The translations under genes and the position numbers were made by a program. Source: Halobacillus hunanensis (GTDB lineage Bacteria > Bacillota > Bacilli > Bacillales > Halobacillaceae). Taken from it: DNA of 64,000 nt. The notes beneath the pieces are model-generated. The model made no database searches. It saw nothing but the letters and a program-made list of their open reading frames with translations, and was not told the DNA's origin. How positions within the stretch are numbered: the stretch's first letter is position 1; each line of letters starts with the position of its first letter. Of this stretch, positions 8,750-16,966 are shown one piece after another. The stretch lies in the NCBI RefSeq assembly GCF_900166655.1, contig NZ_FVZB01000006.1, forward strand, positions 1,302,001-1,366,000. The letters run 5' to 3'.

Positions 8750-8777
8750 TTGTGCAAATATTGTTATACTGTATATA
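8750..8777 (+). promoter_or_regulatory. possible promoter of helicase gene
   Basis: TTGTGC (8750-8755) and TATATA (8772-8777) with 16-base spacing stand about 40 bases before the ATG at 8815. An AAGGAGGGG ribosome site follows. The -35 match is only moderate. Confidence 0.4.
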
Positions 8778-8814
8778 CCATTCAACATAGAATTTTAAAG
8801 AAGGAGGGGAGAAA

Positions 8815-11502
8815 ATGGAAGCATTTCCGGATGGGATATCTTTTTGCTATGATTGGCGTTCCTACCAAGCAAAAGCCCTCGATCAGTTAGACAAACACTT
8901 GAAAGATAAGCATTTTCATCTGGTAGCTCCGCCTGGTTCCGGTAAAACTGTATTAGGTTTAGAAGTCATGCTTCGACTGAATCAACCTACATTCATTGTT
9001 GCACCGACGATTGCCATTCGTAATCAGTGGGCTGATAGATTTCAAGAGTTATTCTTGCAAACTAAAACAAGACCTGATTGGATTTCCACTGATATCCGTC
9101 AGCCGACATTTTTAACCATAACCACCTATCAATCCTTACATAGTCTTTATCGAGGAGAACAAGAGAAGGACGAGGAAGAAGAACTGGATGAACCTGCTGA
9201 TTCAGCGACGGATGAAGAAGCAGAAAGTCAAAATGATGTGGAACTGGCTACGGACCATTTACATAAGATTGGGTTTAAGACCTTCATATTAGACGAAGCC
9301 CACCATTTAAGAACAGCCTGGTGGCAGAGTACGATTGACTTTCGCGACAGCCTTGGACATCCGGCGATCGTTGCTTTAACGGCTACCCCGCCTTATGACA
9401 CTAGCATGTCGGAGTGGAAGAAGTATGTGGATTTATGCGGACATATAGATGCTGAAATAAGTGTCCCTGAACTTGTGAGAGAAGCAGAATTATGCCCTCA
9501 TCAAGATTATATCTATGCTTCAGCGCCCTCTCATGAGGAAGCTGAGCCAATTTATGCCTTCAAGGAGAAGGTAAGGGCGTTTCAAAAAGAAATCATACAT
9601 AACGACGCATTTAAAGCATTGATTGAACAGCACCCTTGGATTGCTTCTTCCAAAGATCATATAGAAAACATGCTATCATCACCTTCTTATTTCTCAAGCC
9701 TGATCATTTACTTGAAGAAATCAGGCAGTACGGCATGGAAGAAAGCTATAAAAACAATTGAAGCCAACGAAAAGGATATTCCTGATTTTGATTTGGAATG
9801 GCTTGAAGAATTGCTTACAGGTGTGCTGTTTAAAGATGATTACTTTGCACCTAGAGAAGCGATTATTAAAGACATTCATAAACAACTTTCACAGATAGGC
9901 GCTGTCGAAAGAAGAAAAGTGATGCTGCAATCTACCGATATGATTAACCGAACATTAGTAAATAGTGTTTCAAAACTCTCAAGCATCAGCCAGATTGTAT
10001 CATTTGAGGAAAAAGAATTAGGCAAAGATTTACGACTGGTAATCCTTGCCGATTATATCAGAATGAAAGATATGCCAAATAAAACAGGCGATGAAAAACC
10101 ACTTGTTCGTCTCGGGGTAATTCCGATCTTTGAAAAGGTCCGCAGAGAATTAGGAACTCAAGTGAAAATAGGTGTATTAACCGGATCGATTGTCATTATT
10201 CCAAGTTCAGCGCTTCCGCTTTTGCAAACATGTGCGGACGAACAACATTTAGAATTCCAATCCAGTCCCCTTGCTTATGACGAAGCATATATCCGTGTAG
10301 AGATGAAAGCAGCTTCACGCCAAAAGATGGTAAGTGTTATGACAGAAGTGTTTTCATTAGGCGGGATTCAAGTATTAGTGGGGACAACTGCATTGCTAGG
10401 GGAAGGGTGGGATGCACCGAGTATTAACTCCTTGATACTCGCCTCCTACGTGGGAACATTCATGCTGTCCAATCAAATGCGCGGTCGAGCAATCCGGACA
10501 GAAACTGGTAATCCTAAGAAAACAGCCAATATATGGCACCTTGTTTGTTTTGACCCTGACCAACGAGATGGAGGCCATGATTTTAACTCGCTTACTAGAA
10601 GGTTCCGTTCGTTAATCGGAATCGCAGTGCAACGAGAAACGATTGAAACCGGCATCGAACGAATGAATCTACAGCCGCCTCCTTATTCTCAGGATAAAAT
10701 CCATACCGCAAACAAGAAAATGTTTGAAAGAGCAAGTAATCGTAAGGAACTTTTCGATCGTTGGAAAGAGGCTGTAGAACAGGATGGAGAAATTACGGAA
10801 GAGATCATTTCGGATAAGCGAGCAGTTCCTCGTCCTTTTATTTTCAGAAACACCCTTAAGGCCATGTTTATCTTTGCCATTATTAATGGTGTGCAACTCT
10901 TCTTTGGTGCATTGGAATCAAGCAGAGCCTATGATGAGGACGATATCAACATTGGTTTCCTAATCGGAATGGGGATCATCGCGATCCTTTCTGCATTGCC
11001 ATTGTTAAAAGCAATCAAAACTTCCTTTCGCCATTCCTCGATCGAATCCAGTATGGTTCAAGTTGGCGAGGTTGTCTACAACACATTGCATCATATGGAC
11101 CTAATCCAAACAAATCTTGAACACAATCAAATTCATGCTGAAAAAAATGAACTTGGATTTGTTACATGCTGGATGGAGAAAGGGTCTACCCATGAAAAAA
11201 CGGTCTTCCTCAAAGCGATGGAAGAACTAGTTGACCCTATTGAAAACCCGAGATATATATTGCTTAGAAAATCCCGTTTATTCTTCATACCACGCTATGA
11301 TTACCATGCTATACCACAAGAAATTGGACGCAGGAAGGAAAATGCGGAATTTTTCACAAAGGAGTGGGAAAAACGTGTAGGAAAAGCAGAACTTATTTAC
11401 ACAAGGACTCCTGAAGGGCGCAACAAATTGTTAACAGCAAGAATGAAATCCATGTCGGCAGCATTTGTTCCTAAATCTGAACGGATAAGTGCCTGGAGAT
11501 AA
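8815..11502 (+). CDS. SF2 DEAD/DEAH-box helicase-like ATPase with two C-terminal membrane segments
   Basis: An 895-residue superfamily 2 ATPase. Motif I is APPGSGKT (38-45), motif II DEAH (160-163), motif III-like TATPP (189-193), motif V GEGWDAP (529-535) and motif VI QMRGRAIR (554-561). An acidic insert (about 115-142) and a long helical region (about 240-400) separate the two RecA-like lobes. Unusually, two hydrophobic segments follow at about 681-700 and 713-733, then a soluble C-terminal domain of 160 residues. This predicts a membrane-tethered helicase or translocase. No nuclease motif is obvious. The ATG has an AAGGAGGGG site. Family members occur in Bacillaceae as unnamed helicase proteins; the role (DNA or RNA, defence or repair) is open. 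Confidence 0.8.
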   Translation: MEAFPDGISFCYDWRSYQAKALDQLDKHLKDKHFHLVAPPGSGKTVLGLEVMLRLNQPTFIVAPTIAIRNQWADRFQELFLQTKTRPDWISTDIRQPTFLTITTYQSLHSLYRGEQEKDEEEELDEPADSATDEEAESQNDVELATDHLHKIGFKTFILDEAHHLRTAWWQSTIDFRDSLGHPAIVALTATPPYDTSMSEWKKYVDLCGHIDAEISVPELVREAELCPHQDYIYASAPSHEEAEPIYAFKEKVRAFQKEIIHNDAFKALIEQHPWIASSKDHIENMLSSPSYFSSLIIYLKKSGSTAWKKAIKTIEANEKDIPDFDLEWLEELLTGVLFKDDYFAPREAIIKDIHKQLSQIGAVERRKVMLQSTDMINRTLVNSVSKLSSISQIVSFEEKELGKDLRLVILADYIRMKDMPNKTGDEKPLVRLGVIPIFEKVRRELGTQVKIGVLTGSIVIIPSSALPLLQTCADEQHLEFQSSPLAYDEAYIRVEMKAASRQKMVSVMTEVFSLGGIQVLVGTTALLGEGWDAPSINSLILASYVGTFMLSNQMRGRAIRTETGNPKKTANIWHLVCFDPDQRDGGHDFNSLTRRFRSLIGIAVQRETIETGIERMNLQPPPYSQDKIHTANKKMFERASNRKELFDRWKEAVEQDGEITEEIISDKRAVPRPFIFRNTLKAMFIFAIINGVQLFFGALESSRAYDEDDINIGFLIGMGIIAILSALPLLKAIKTSFRHSSIESSMVQVGEVVYNTLHHMDLIQTNLEHNQIHAEKNELGFVTCWMEKGSTHEKTVFLKAMEELVDPIENPRYILLRKSRLFFIPRYDYHAIPQEIGRRKENAEFFTKEWEKRVGKAELIYTRTPEGRNKLLTARMKSMSAAFVPKSERISAWR

Positions 11503-11506
11503 TAAA

Positions 11507-11553
11507 GGCCAAGGCCCAACAGAAGTAATACGTTGGTGAGCCTTGGCTTTTTA
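11507..11553 (+). terminator. terminator of helicase gene
   Basis: GCCAAGGC (11508-11515) pairs with GCCTTGGC before TTTTTAT, with an inner CAAC/GTTG pairing. It begins a few bases after the helicase stop codon. Confidence 0.75.
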
Positions 11554-11653
11554 TGCTATTTAGTCAAAAATACCGCCAACCGGAAACTTTGCTTCTCGTT
11601 TCATCTTCTTTCTATCGTTGACAGCTATCCATCTTACTATTGCCGGTTACTAC

Positions 11654-12298
11654 CTATTGCTCAAAAACATTAATAAGTACTGCGCTTTGCCACAATAAGA
11701 AAAAGACAAATACTATTGCAATTAATTTATTTAAGATTAGCGGTAACCTCATTAAAATAATTTGAATATGATAATTGATTCCTGAGAAAAGAACAGCTAT
11801 AAACTTAAATGTGTAATCCATGACACTTTCTGCTTCTCCATATACATTCGATTCATACAAAGCTATTGCTGGTTTATGGAAAATAATTGAATATAAAGCC
11901 ACCATGACGTTTGTGAAGATAGTTAAAAGAACAAGTGTGCTTGGATAAGGAATATGAATGCCTGTGAATATTAACGACATTAACGAAAATAAAATAGTTG
12001 CTATACCTAAGCCGAGCCACTTATTTTTTTGCTGCATGCTGAATTTCCTGTTCCTTGTCGTTGGCTTTACACAAGCTGTTACGCCTATAAGGATAAGGAA
12101 AAGCTCAAGGGTAAAGATGAACATACCTAAAGCAGATCCACCTGTACCTCTCCACACTCCATAATTGATTACGAACAACAACAAAATAAAAATCATTAGA
12201 AGGTTAGCCTTTAGAAAGAATTTGAAGCCACTTTTGAGAGAGAACTTTTTTGGCTCTTGAATGATCTCACCTTGTTTATCTAGAGATGAATTGCTCAT
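11654..12298 (-). CDS. multi-pass membrane protein, candidate immunity protein for the LXG toxin
   Basis: A 214-residue membrane protein with a 30-residue polar N-terminus and five or six hydrophobic segments (about 31-48, 56-76, 95-113, 121-141, 165-182, 188-210). I do not recognise a named family. It follows the LXG toxin gene by 27 bases in the same operon, where immunity genes are expected. A membrane-resident immunity protein would match a toxin that attacks membranes, as the toxin's glycine-zipper tail suggests. The start ATG has GGGGAG 5 bases upstream. The immunity role is inferred from position and topology. Confidence 0.6.
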   Translation of the reverse strand: MSNSSLDKQGEIIQEPKKFSLKSGFKFFLKANLLMIFILLLFVINYGVWRGTGGSALGMFIFTLELFLILIGVTACVKPTTRNRKFSMQQKNKWLGLGIATILFSLMSLIFTGIHIPYPSTLVLLTIFTNVMVALYSIIFHKPAIALYESNVYGEAESVMDYTFKFIAVLFSGINYHIQIILMRLPLILNKLIAIVFVFFLLWQSAVLINVFEQ

Positions 12299-12325
12299 TG
12301 TATCTCCCCATTTCTGTTTATATGG

Positions 12326-13921
12326 TTAATTGAAAAAGTTTGAGATGAACTTTCCAGAACCTGAGATAAGATCATCTATCCCCTCTTCTAACTTTTTCCC
12401 TGTCTCCTCTCCCCATTCTATAGCTCCTTCTACTTGCTCATCCAGCCATCTTCCGGCATCCTCGCCCCAGTCTTTCACAGTATCCTCAACGATCCAGGAC
12501 CCAATAATACCAACTCCAGCTCCCACTGCTCCGCCAATAATGGTTCCTACACCTGGACAAATCATCGTACCAATGGCAGCTCCACCGGTTGTCAGACCTG
12601 CAACCCCGACATCTAATCCGAGACCTGCAGCAAACCGACCCGTTTTTTCCAATCCTGACTTATGCTTATTGGTATCACTGTAAAATTCCCCGGAATTAGT
12701 CATCACAGAGAACCCTATCCCCACATAAGGAATACGCTTAGCAAACTTAGAAATAGTCTTAGCATCCGAGAATTGTTTTGCCGTTGCTTTCATATCTACA
12801 TCCCATTTGTACTTTTTAAGCATATCTTCGTCAAGAACTAACACATTCGTGTATTTGTTCGCAACTTTGCCAAAACTAATCCGAGTCGTTCCCCCCTCTA
12901 GATTTATCATTTCCCTGAGTACACCGCTTGGAGCGTTGTTATATTTTCCTAAGTATTTATTAAGTACTGGGTTGGCAGACTTGTTTCCTGTCTTTAATAG
13001 TTTGTGAAGGTTGCTAGCTAAGTTGGATCCATATTTCTTATTGATATCTTGTTTCCACGCTGAAGAAGCCGTCACAATAAAATTGCCTTTCCCATCCTGG
13101 GTCAATTTCAGCATTCCGCTGCTTAGCACACTTGCTGCAATGATGCCTTTCGCAACATTATAGGCACCGTTTAATTTTCCTAAATCAGAAAGCCATTGGG
13201 CTACGTCACCTTTAGGGGTAGAATCTCCTTGTTCTACAGATAGCTTCATAGCACTATCAATCATATCCTGAATGGTGTCCGATTCTCCAAAATAATTCTC
13301 CACTTGATTGATTTGAGCCTCAGTCAGAAATACCCCATTTTTCGTCCACGATGTTAGTTTCGAAACAAATTGTTGAATCTGATCTATGGATTGCTCAGGA
13401 GACTCCAGTTGTGAAGAACTTGTTTCATCAAGCTCCCTTAAACCATTAACAGTCTCCGTGTTTTGCCGTCTTGCCTGAAAGATGGACTGGTCAAGACGAG
13501 AAGTAGATAGACTCATAGGGTTAATTAAATCCCCTACTGAGTCATAATGGTTCCTTATATCATTCACAATATCGTGGGTTACGTTCTCTAATCGATTCAA
13601 TCCGTTTTCAATATCACTTTCGATAAAGCCTTCCCTTACTAACCCATCTTGACTTTCATATTCGCCAATTGCCCGCTGGATCTCTTTGAGCACATCTATA
13701 TATTGTTGCTGGAATTGATTGAATAGGATAATGGCCGGAAAGTGCAAGGTAATGAAATGTTCCTTTATAGCTTCCCCGCCTTCCCCTTTAAGGGCATCGC
13801 CTAAACTAATTACTTTATTCATTTCGTCTCTTAAAGTAAGAACTTGTTCCTTTTCCTGCTCCTTTTTTTGAATGATTTCATCTATCCCCTGAATCACTTC
13901 GGATACATTCAATACCTTCAT
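12326..13921 (-). CDS. LXG-domain type VII secretion toxin with C-terminal glycine-zipper domain
   Basis: A 531-residue LXG protein. Residues 1-230 form the helical LXG targeting domain, with the L-x-G signature LKG at 44-46 (GDALKGEGGEAI). The middle region (about 240-400) is soluble. The C-terminal part holds a hydrophobic Gly-rich stretch at 433-475 with GxxxG spacing (GLGLDVGVAGL, IIGGAVGAGVGIIG), followed by an amphipathic acidic tail ending in SNFFN. Such glycine zippers occur in pore-forming or membrane-permeabilising effectors. Two small helical genes upstream and a membrane protein gene downstream complete a standard LXG cassette. AAGGAG precedes the ATG by 8 bases. The membrane-active mode is inferred. 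Confidence 0.85.
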   Translation of the reverse strand: MKVLNVSEVIQGIDEIIQKKEQEKEQVLTLRDEMNKVISLGDALKGEGGEAIKEHFITLHFPAIILFNQFQQQYIDVLKEIQRAIGEYESQDGLVREGFIESDIENGLNRLENVTHDIVNDIRNHYDSVGDLINPMSLSTSRLDQSIFQARRQNTETVNGLRELDETSSSQLESPEQSIDQIQQFVSKLTSWTKNGVFLTEAQINQVENYFGESDTIQDMIDSAMKLSVEQGDSTPKGDVAQWLSDLGKLNGAYNVAKGIIAASVLSSGMLKLTQDGKGNFIVTASSAWKQDINKKYGSNLASNLHKLLKTGNKSANPVLNKYLGKYNNAPSGVLREMINLEGGTTRISFGKVANKYTNVLVLDEDMLKKYKWDVDMKATAKQFSDAKTISKFAKRIPYVGIGFSVMTNSGEFYSDTNKHKSGLEKTGRFAAGLGLDVGVAGLTTGGAAIGTMICPGVGTIIGGAVGAGVGIIGSWIVEDTVKDWGEDAGRWLDEQVEGAIEWGEETGKKLEEGIDDLISGSGKFISNFFN

Positions 13922-13976
13922 CCGTCCGACTCCTTACCTATATCTGATTAACGATTCTTTATAAAGACCTTTATCT

Positions 13977-14249
13977 CTATTTTTTCATCTGCTCTGACAA
14001 TCTCTGTTCAGTCTGAATAAAAGAATCAATATTGGAACTGATATCGTCTTCTACTCTTATAAGTGCTGTCTTATACGTGTCTAACGTTTGGTAATATTTC
14101 TCTTCGATGGTGTGTATTCTTTCGATGAGGTTAAGTGTAGATGTTGGAAATTGAGGTTGAGGGTTAGTTGTATTCAACTCTGTAGTTCGTTCCTTTAAAC
14201 TTTTAAAAACGGGTTCCACTTCATTGGGTCTAATATTTATTTCTGACAT
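13977..14249 (-). CDS. small helical LXG partner protein (YwqI/DUF5344-like)
   Basis: A 90-residue, almost wholly helical polar protein in the second position of the LXG operon. Size, position and the SxI-x-xxxxV N-terminal style match YwqI-like DUF5344 proteins, which bind the LXG domain and help its export through the type VII (Yuk/Yue) system. GGGGTG lies 7 bases before the ATG. It follows the first gene by 14 bases and precedes the toxin by 55. Confidence 0.7.
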   Translation of the reverse strand: MSEINIRPNEVEPVFKSLKERTTELNTTNPQPQFPTSTLNLIERIHTIEEKYYQTLDTYKTALIRVEDDISSNIDSFIQTEQRLSEQMKK

Positions 14250-14263
14250 TTTTCATCACCCCG

Positions 14264-14650
14264 CTACTTGCTTTTTATAGCATTCATATGATTTTCTTTT
14301 GATTCTACCGATTGGGACAAACTTGAATTAAGATTCTGAAGCCGAGTTATTTCACTTGTTATTCTTTCAAGTAGAGATTCTACCTTTTGGTTCGATATAG
14401 TTGTATAAGCCTGCTCTATGTCGCTTCTTATATTTAGAAATTCTGCGGCATGCTTGCCTGCCCAAGAATCAGATGACAACTCCGGGTCAAAAACGAGCTT
14501 TTTTTGCACCGCCAGTTCCTCTTGTTCCTTTAAAATGTTGGTCTTAGCTTGTTCTAATCTGTTGATATCTTCTGCATTGGATTGGATCCTATTAGTAAGC
14601 GACCAAATGTCGTTTGTTAAAGACCTAATCATGTACTCACTTTCTATCAC
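14264..14650 (-). CDS. WXG-like LXG partner protein (YwqH/DUF5082-like)
   Basis: A 128-residue coiled-coil protein, first gene of the LXG operon. It has two long helices separated by a loop with SDSWAGKHAAEF, a WxG-type turn. This resembles YwqH-like DUF5082 proteins found upstream of LXG toxins in Bacillus. GTG at 14650 is preferred because GAGGTG lies 6 bases upstream; an in-frame GTG at 14659 overlaps that site. A promoter at 14724-14752 serves the operon. Confidence 0.7.
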   Translation of the reverse strand: MIESEYMIRSLTNDIWSLTNRIQSNAEDINRLEQAKTNILKEQEELAVQKKLVFDPELSSDSWAGKHAAEFLNIRSDIEQAYTTISNQKVESLLERITSEITRLQNLNSSLSQSVESKENHMNAIKSK

Positions 14651-14723
14651 TTTATTCACCTCTCTTGGTTATAAAGTACTGCATCCTAAAACATTATTTG
14701 GAAAATTACCCATATGAATATTG

Positions 14724-14752
14724 ATTATACTGCAGATGATATCTCCAGTAAA
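14724..14752 (-). promoter_or_regulatory. promoter of the LXG operon
   Basis: On the minus strand, -35 TTTACT (14747-14752) and a consensus -10 TATAAT (14724-14729) are 17 bases apart, about 75 bases before the first gene. Confidence 0.6.
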
Positions 14753-14966
14753 TTGCCTCCCGTTAATTCGCCACCTTTTACCTAGGTATTTCATGAGTGT
14801 TCAGCTATAACATCGTAACCTCGCCTCACTTAACAGTAAATTTGAACCATGATTTTAGACTCTCACAAAAGCCCTTATTAGTAAGAGAGCACCCCCAACT
14901 TAAAACCTAATCCCCGGCATAATTTAGTTCTCATTACTCCTTTTTCAAAAAATCCTACTCATATAC
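14753..14966. other. intergenic region with no recognised feature
   Basis: A-T-rich spacer between the LXG operon promoter (leftward) and the dapA leader promoter (rightward). I see no gene, strong hairpin or repeat in it. Confidence 0.5.
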
Positions 14967-14995
14967 TTGTAGTCAAAAGTAATTTTTGTTATAGT
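14967..14995 (+). promoter_or_regulatory. promoter of the lysine riboswitch-dapA transcript
   Basis: TTGTAG (14967-14972) and TATAGT (14990-14995) are 17 bases apart. The predicted start is near 15002, about 35 bases before the riboswitch core. Confidence 0.65.
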
Positions 14996-15035
14996 ACACT
15001 CAATTAAATATTTCTTATTTCAATATCATTTGAAG

Positions 15036-15208
15036 TAAGGATAGAGGTGCAAAGACCATTAGTACGCAATGTGAGGGGCATGAGACCCTAAGAAGGTTGT
15101 GGAAAGGGGAATTTGCCGAAGCGGAAGGAATCTCATGTTCAGGAAGCTGGTTCTGTTATTTAATAAATGCAGGACTGTCATATAGGGAACTATATGGAGG
15201 GCTATCTT
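15036..15208 (+). ncRNA. lysine riboswitch (L box)
   Basis: The conserved L-box elements occur in order: GATAGAGGTGCAAAGA with a nearby AGTA, GGGAATTTGCCGAAGCGGA, CTGGTTCTG, GGACTGTCATA and the closing GGAGGGCTATCTT, whose end pairs with the opening AAGGATAG. A terminator follows at 15243-15272 and then dapA. High lysine should favour termination before dapA. Open frames crossing this stretch are not genes. Confidence 0.93.
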
Positions 15209-15242
15209 ACGCAGGAACGACTTTTCTAAATGTGTTTCTACG

Positions 15243-15272
15243 GCAACAGCGAACCCTCGTTGTTGTTTTTTT
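15243..15272 (+). terminator. regulated terminator of the lysine riboswitch
   Basis: CAACAGCGA pairs with TCGTTGTTG (one G-U) around ACCC, followed by a T run. It sits between the riboswitch and dapA, as expected for lysine-dependent attenuation. Confidence 0.85.
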
Positions 15273-15335
15273 GTGTTTACGACCGAATGGCCCAACACCA
15301 CAATATTTCTAAATTTATAAAAAGGGTGTGACAGT

Positions 15336-16223
15336 ATGAATTTTGGCCAAGTACTAACCGCTATGGTTACCCCATTTGACCAAAACGGGGAAATTGATTT
15401 TAACGCAACGAGAGCTTTAGTAAACCATCTACTGACGAATGGATCTGACGGATTAGTGATAGCAGGTACAACTGGTGAGTCTCCTACTTTAACAACAGAA
15501 GAGAAGTTGAACTTATTTAAATTTGTTGTTCAGGTGGTCGATGGGAGGGCTCCCGTCATCGCCGGAACGGGATCAAATAACACAAATGCTTCGATCCGTT
15601 TAACAAAACAAGCGGAGGAAACAGGAGTCGATGGCATTATGCTCGTGACCCCTTATTACAACAAACCATCCCAGGAAGGTTTGTTCCAGCACTTCCAGGC
15701 TATTGCTCAATCTACTTCGTTACCTATTATGCTTTATAACATTCCAGGGAGAAGTGTTGTAAACATGGCTTCTGAGACGATCATTCGCCTAAGCAAGATT
15801 GATAATATTGTATCAGTTAAAGAGTCAAGTGGTGATTTAGATGCCGTTTCAGAGATCATTAGTCATTCTTCCGATAATTTTTCGGTGTACAGCGGTGATG
15901 ATGGTATGACATTACCTGTTCTATCCATCGGTGGAGCAGGAATTGTGTCAGTCGCTTCTCATATTATTGGCAATGAAATGCAGGGTATGGTGACAAACTT
16001 CTTTAACGGCCACGTACAAGATGCAGCTGCTACTCACCGCAACCTGCTGCCCGTTATGAATGCATTATTTGCAGCACCTAGTCCATCCCCAGTAAAAGCC
16101 GCTTTATCTATAAGAGGGATTAATGTGGGTGATGTTCGTTTACCAATGTTACCATTAACCAAGGAAGAAAGAGATACTCTTCAAAGAATAATGCCGCCTA
16201 ACAAAATTGAAGCCGTTGGCTGA
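15336..16223 (+). CDS. dapA: 4-hydroxy-tetrahydrodipicolinate synthase
   Basis: First committed enzyme of the diaminopimelate/lysine branch; it condenses pyruvate with aspartate semialdehyde. The 295-residue length is normal. Active-site residues are visible: Schiff-base lysine K162 (VKESSG), Y134 (LYNIPGR), T45/T46 (GTTGES) and R139, plus Y108 of the neighbouring-subunit triad. It is a single gene behind a lysine riboswitch, not part of the usual asd-dapG-dapA cluster, so a second dapA copy elsewhere is likely. An AAGGGTG ribosome site precedes the ATG. Confidence 0.93.
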   Translation: MNFGQVLTAMVTPFDQNGEIDFNATRALVNHLLTNGSDGLVIAGTTGESPTLTTEEKLNLFKFVVQVVDGRAPVIAGTGSNNTNASIRLTKQAEETGVDGIMLVTPYYNKPSQEGLFQHFQAIAQSTSLPIMLYNIPGRSVVNMASETIIRLSKIDNIVSVKESSGDLDAVSEIISHSSDNFSVYSGDDGMTLPVLSIGGAGIVSVASHIIGNEMQGMVTNFFNGHVQDAAATHRNLLPVMNALFAAPSPSPVKAALSIRGINVGDVRLPMLPLTKEERDTLQRIMPPNKIEAVG

Positions 16224-16230
16224 CACGGCA

Positions 16231-16269
16231 AAAGTTCACATTAGGATAATCTTAATGTGAACTTTTTTT
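16231..16269 (+). terminator. terminator of dapA
   Basis: AAAGTTCACATTA and TAATGTGAACTTT form a 13-bp stem followed by T, just after the dapA stop codon. Confidence 0.88.
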
Positions 16270-16431
16270 CAACTTAAAGTATTCTACTCACCACTCACTT
16301 TTGGCATGTCATAGTCTAGATGAAGATTAACGAACTTGAATTTTTCAAGAGGTCGAATAAAATCTCCTCAAAAGGGTATGAATCATAATAGAGTAGAAAC
16401 GAAATCGAAAAGCAAACGGAGGAGATCTGTG

Positions 16432-16899
16432 GTGAACCGTGGAATCGTGACAGCTTTATCAGCAATTGGGATCGCACAAGGGCTCAAAATACTTACACAT
16501 AAAAACGTAACGGGGAAGTGGGAATGGAAACCAATCTTTCAAACCGGCGGCATGCCAAGTTCCCACTCTGCAGGAGTTGCCTCACTCGCTACCTATGTAG
16601 CTGCCAATCGCGGCACGAGACATATCGAAACCGCCTTAGCAGTTGTGTTCGGATCAATCGTCATGTATGATGCCCAGGGAATTAGACGCCATACTGGTGA
16701 GATTGCGCAGCTTGTAAACGACCTCGAAGATCACTTCGAAGCCATTTCTGGTGATTTTCCCAGCTTAGAATATGTAAAGCAGGAACATGAATTAAAAGAA
16801 GTTCTAGGGCATCAGCCAGCCGAAGTTCTAGCAGGAGGATTGTTTGGTATCCTGCTTGGATTAATTTCTGCAAAAGTAGAAGACAAAAGAGAAGCATAG
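16432..16899 (+). CDS. YuiD-like DUF212 (divergent PAP2) membrane protein
   Basis: A 155-residue protein like B. subtilis YuiD of the DUF212/divergent PAP2 family. The phosphatase-like motif GGMPSSHSA lies at 39-47, followed by DAQGIRRHTGE near residue 80 and LGHQPAEVLAGGLFGILLG near the end. Hydrophobic helices flank these motifs. The frame is open further upstream, but GTG at 16432 has GGAGGAG 7 bases before it and gives the family's usual length; the upstream part is a Lys/Arg-rich stretch without support. Activity on a lipid phosphate is possible but unproven. Confidence 0.8.
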   Translation: MNRGIVTALSAIGIAQGLKILTHKNVTGKWEWKPIFQTGGMPSSHSAGVASLATYVAANRGTRHIETALAVVFGSIVMYDAQGIRRHTGEIAQLVNDLEDHFEAISGDFPSLEYVKQEHELKEVLGHQPAEVLAGGLFGILLGLISAKVEDKREA

Positions 16900-16966
16900 C
16901 TATCACAACTTTGATGATAGTTTTTGATCCTGAACGAATGATTACGATAAATAGGGTGTGAATAAT

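Noticed and set aside
15059-15312. Open frames of 71-80 codons on both strands before dapA
   Set aside because: They lie across the lysine riboswitch and its terminator, whose conserved elements explain the sequence better.
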